Shown here: positions 63,756 through 64,000 of the stretch, piece after piece | Layout: each line of letters starts with the position of its first letter | Numbering within the stretch: position 1 is the first letter of the stretch | Made by a program: the position numbers and the translations under genes | NCBI RefSeq assembly: GCF_028748185.1 | Contig: NZ_CP118164.1 | Span: 3,100,001-3,164,000 of the forward strand | DNA: 64,000 nt | Reading direction: 5' to 3' | Origin: Bremerella sp. P1 | GTDB taxonomy: Bacteria; Planctomycetota; Planctomycetia; Pirellulales; Pirellulaceae | Notes under the pieces: model-generated | Database searches by the model: none | The model's input: only the letters and a program-made list of their open reading frames with translations | What the model was told of the DNA's origin: nothing

Positions 63756-63877
63756 TCGAACCAAACGAATAGCATCGTTTGTCTCTGGATGGCTTTCCGC
63801 AATGACTCGCGGTAGGCATACGTTAGCAATGGATCGCACTCTTGCTCTAACGTCAATCGTTCGAATCCCCTTCAACC

Positions 63878-64000
63878 ATGGCCAGCAATTTGTTTCGCTT
63901 CGCGCTTTGCGGCATTCTTTTATGTCAGCTTGCATTGGCAGCATCCGTCCATGCGCAGGCTATCCCTGGGGTTACCCCAGAAGCAGGGAATGTTGAAAAG
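63878..64000 (+). CDS. Secreted protein, N-terminal fragment
   Basis: An open frame starts with ATG at 63878 and runs to the window edge, 41 codons. It encodes a clear signal peptide (FRFALCGILLCQLALAASVHA, cleavage after AQA likely) and only ~15 mature residues. The family cannot be told. The terminator at 63716-63755 precedes it, so it needs its own promoter. Confidence 0.7.
   Translation, partial: MASNLFRFALCGILLCQLALAASVHAQAIPGVTPEAGNVEK

Noticed and set aside
1-64000. CRISPR array, rRNA or tRNA genes, prophage
   Set aside because: No regularly spaced repeats, rRNA landmarks, cloverleaf-forming sequences or phage structural genes were seen on either strand.

Overview
The window looks like a planctomycete chromosome, most likely from the Pirellulaceae (Blastopirellula/Bremerella-like). 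The reasons are three sulfatases, five DUF1559 proteins with prepilin-type N-termini, a giant PVC-type heme-binding propeller protein, transthyretin-like lipoproteins, and a Ser/Thr kinase with a C-terminal sensor. The genus is inference. The sequence is GC-rich. I found no rRNA, tRNA, prophage or CRISPR. The only mobile-type element is a RAYT gene bracketed by a perfect 30-bp inverted REP-like palindrome.

Layout. 1-8.4 kb: the N-terminal part of a sugar-dehydrogenase-like propeller protein that runs off the left edge, a sulfatase, a DUF4259 protein, an M28 peptidase, a PQQ-type propeller protein, a lipoprotein and a DUF1559 protein. 8.8-15.9 kb: a SulP anion transporter, a serine hydrolase, a DUF2306 membrane protein and three tandem DUF1559 genes. 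15.9-20.6 kb: small membrane proteins, an STN-domain secreted protein, a half-size EamA permease and a HEAT-repeat protein. 20.9-30.2 kb: the REP/RAYT element, a family 2 glycosyltransferase, DUF1254/DUF1214 and DUF1593 proteins, an APC permease, a wax-synthase-like acyltransferase pair, another DUF1559 protein and another lipoprotein. 30.4-36.5 kb: two TPM-domain proteins, a sensor kinase, an SDR and a quinone oxidoreductase. 36.6-44.3 kb: a co-directional run of NHL protein, sugar isomerase/epimerase-like protein, two sulfatases and metG. 44.4-53.1 kb: two unknown proteins, rlmN and a four-gene peptide ABC importer. 53.5-64 kb: the giant heme-binding protein, a LOG-family enzyme, a STAS protein, a BFD-like ferredoxin coupled to an M20 peptidase, a LuxR-type response regulator divergent from a double-GGDEF protein, and the start of a further secreted protein.

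How it may work together. The sulfatases, propeller proteins, DUF1593 protein and isomerase-like protein fit periplasmic breakdown of sulfated polysaccharides. SulP and the peptide importer could supply transport. The kinase, response regulator, GGDEF and STAS genes form a scattered regulatory layer. These links are inference from families and proximity.

The most interesting unexplained material is non-coding. Several intergenic regions carry nested or chained exact inverted repeats without U-tracts. The best is a four-way-junction candidate RNA directly upstream of the LOG gene (58485-58629). Others are a hairpin chain before the GGDEF gene (61579-61807), a candidate ~290-nt RNA with its own terminator (63458-63755), a 17-bp bulged stem before DUF2306 (11579-11673) and two abutting hairpins before metG (42089-42160).
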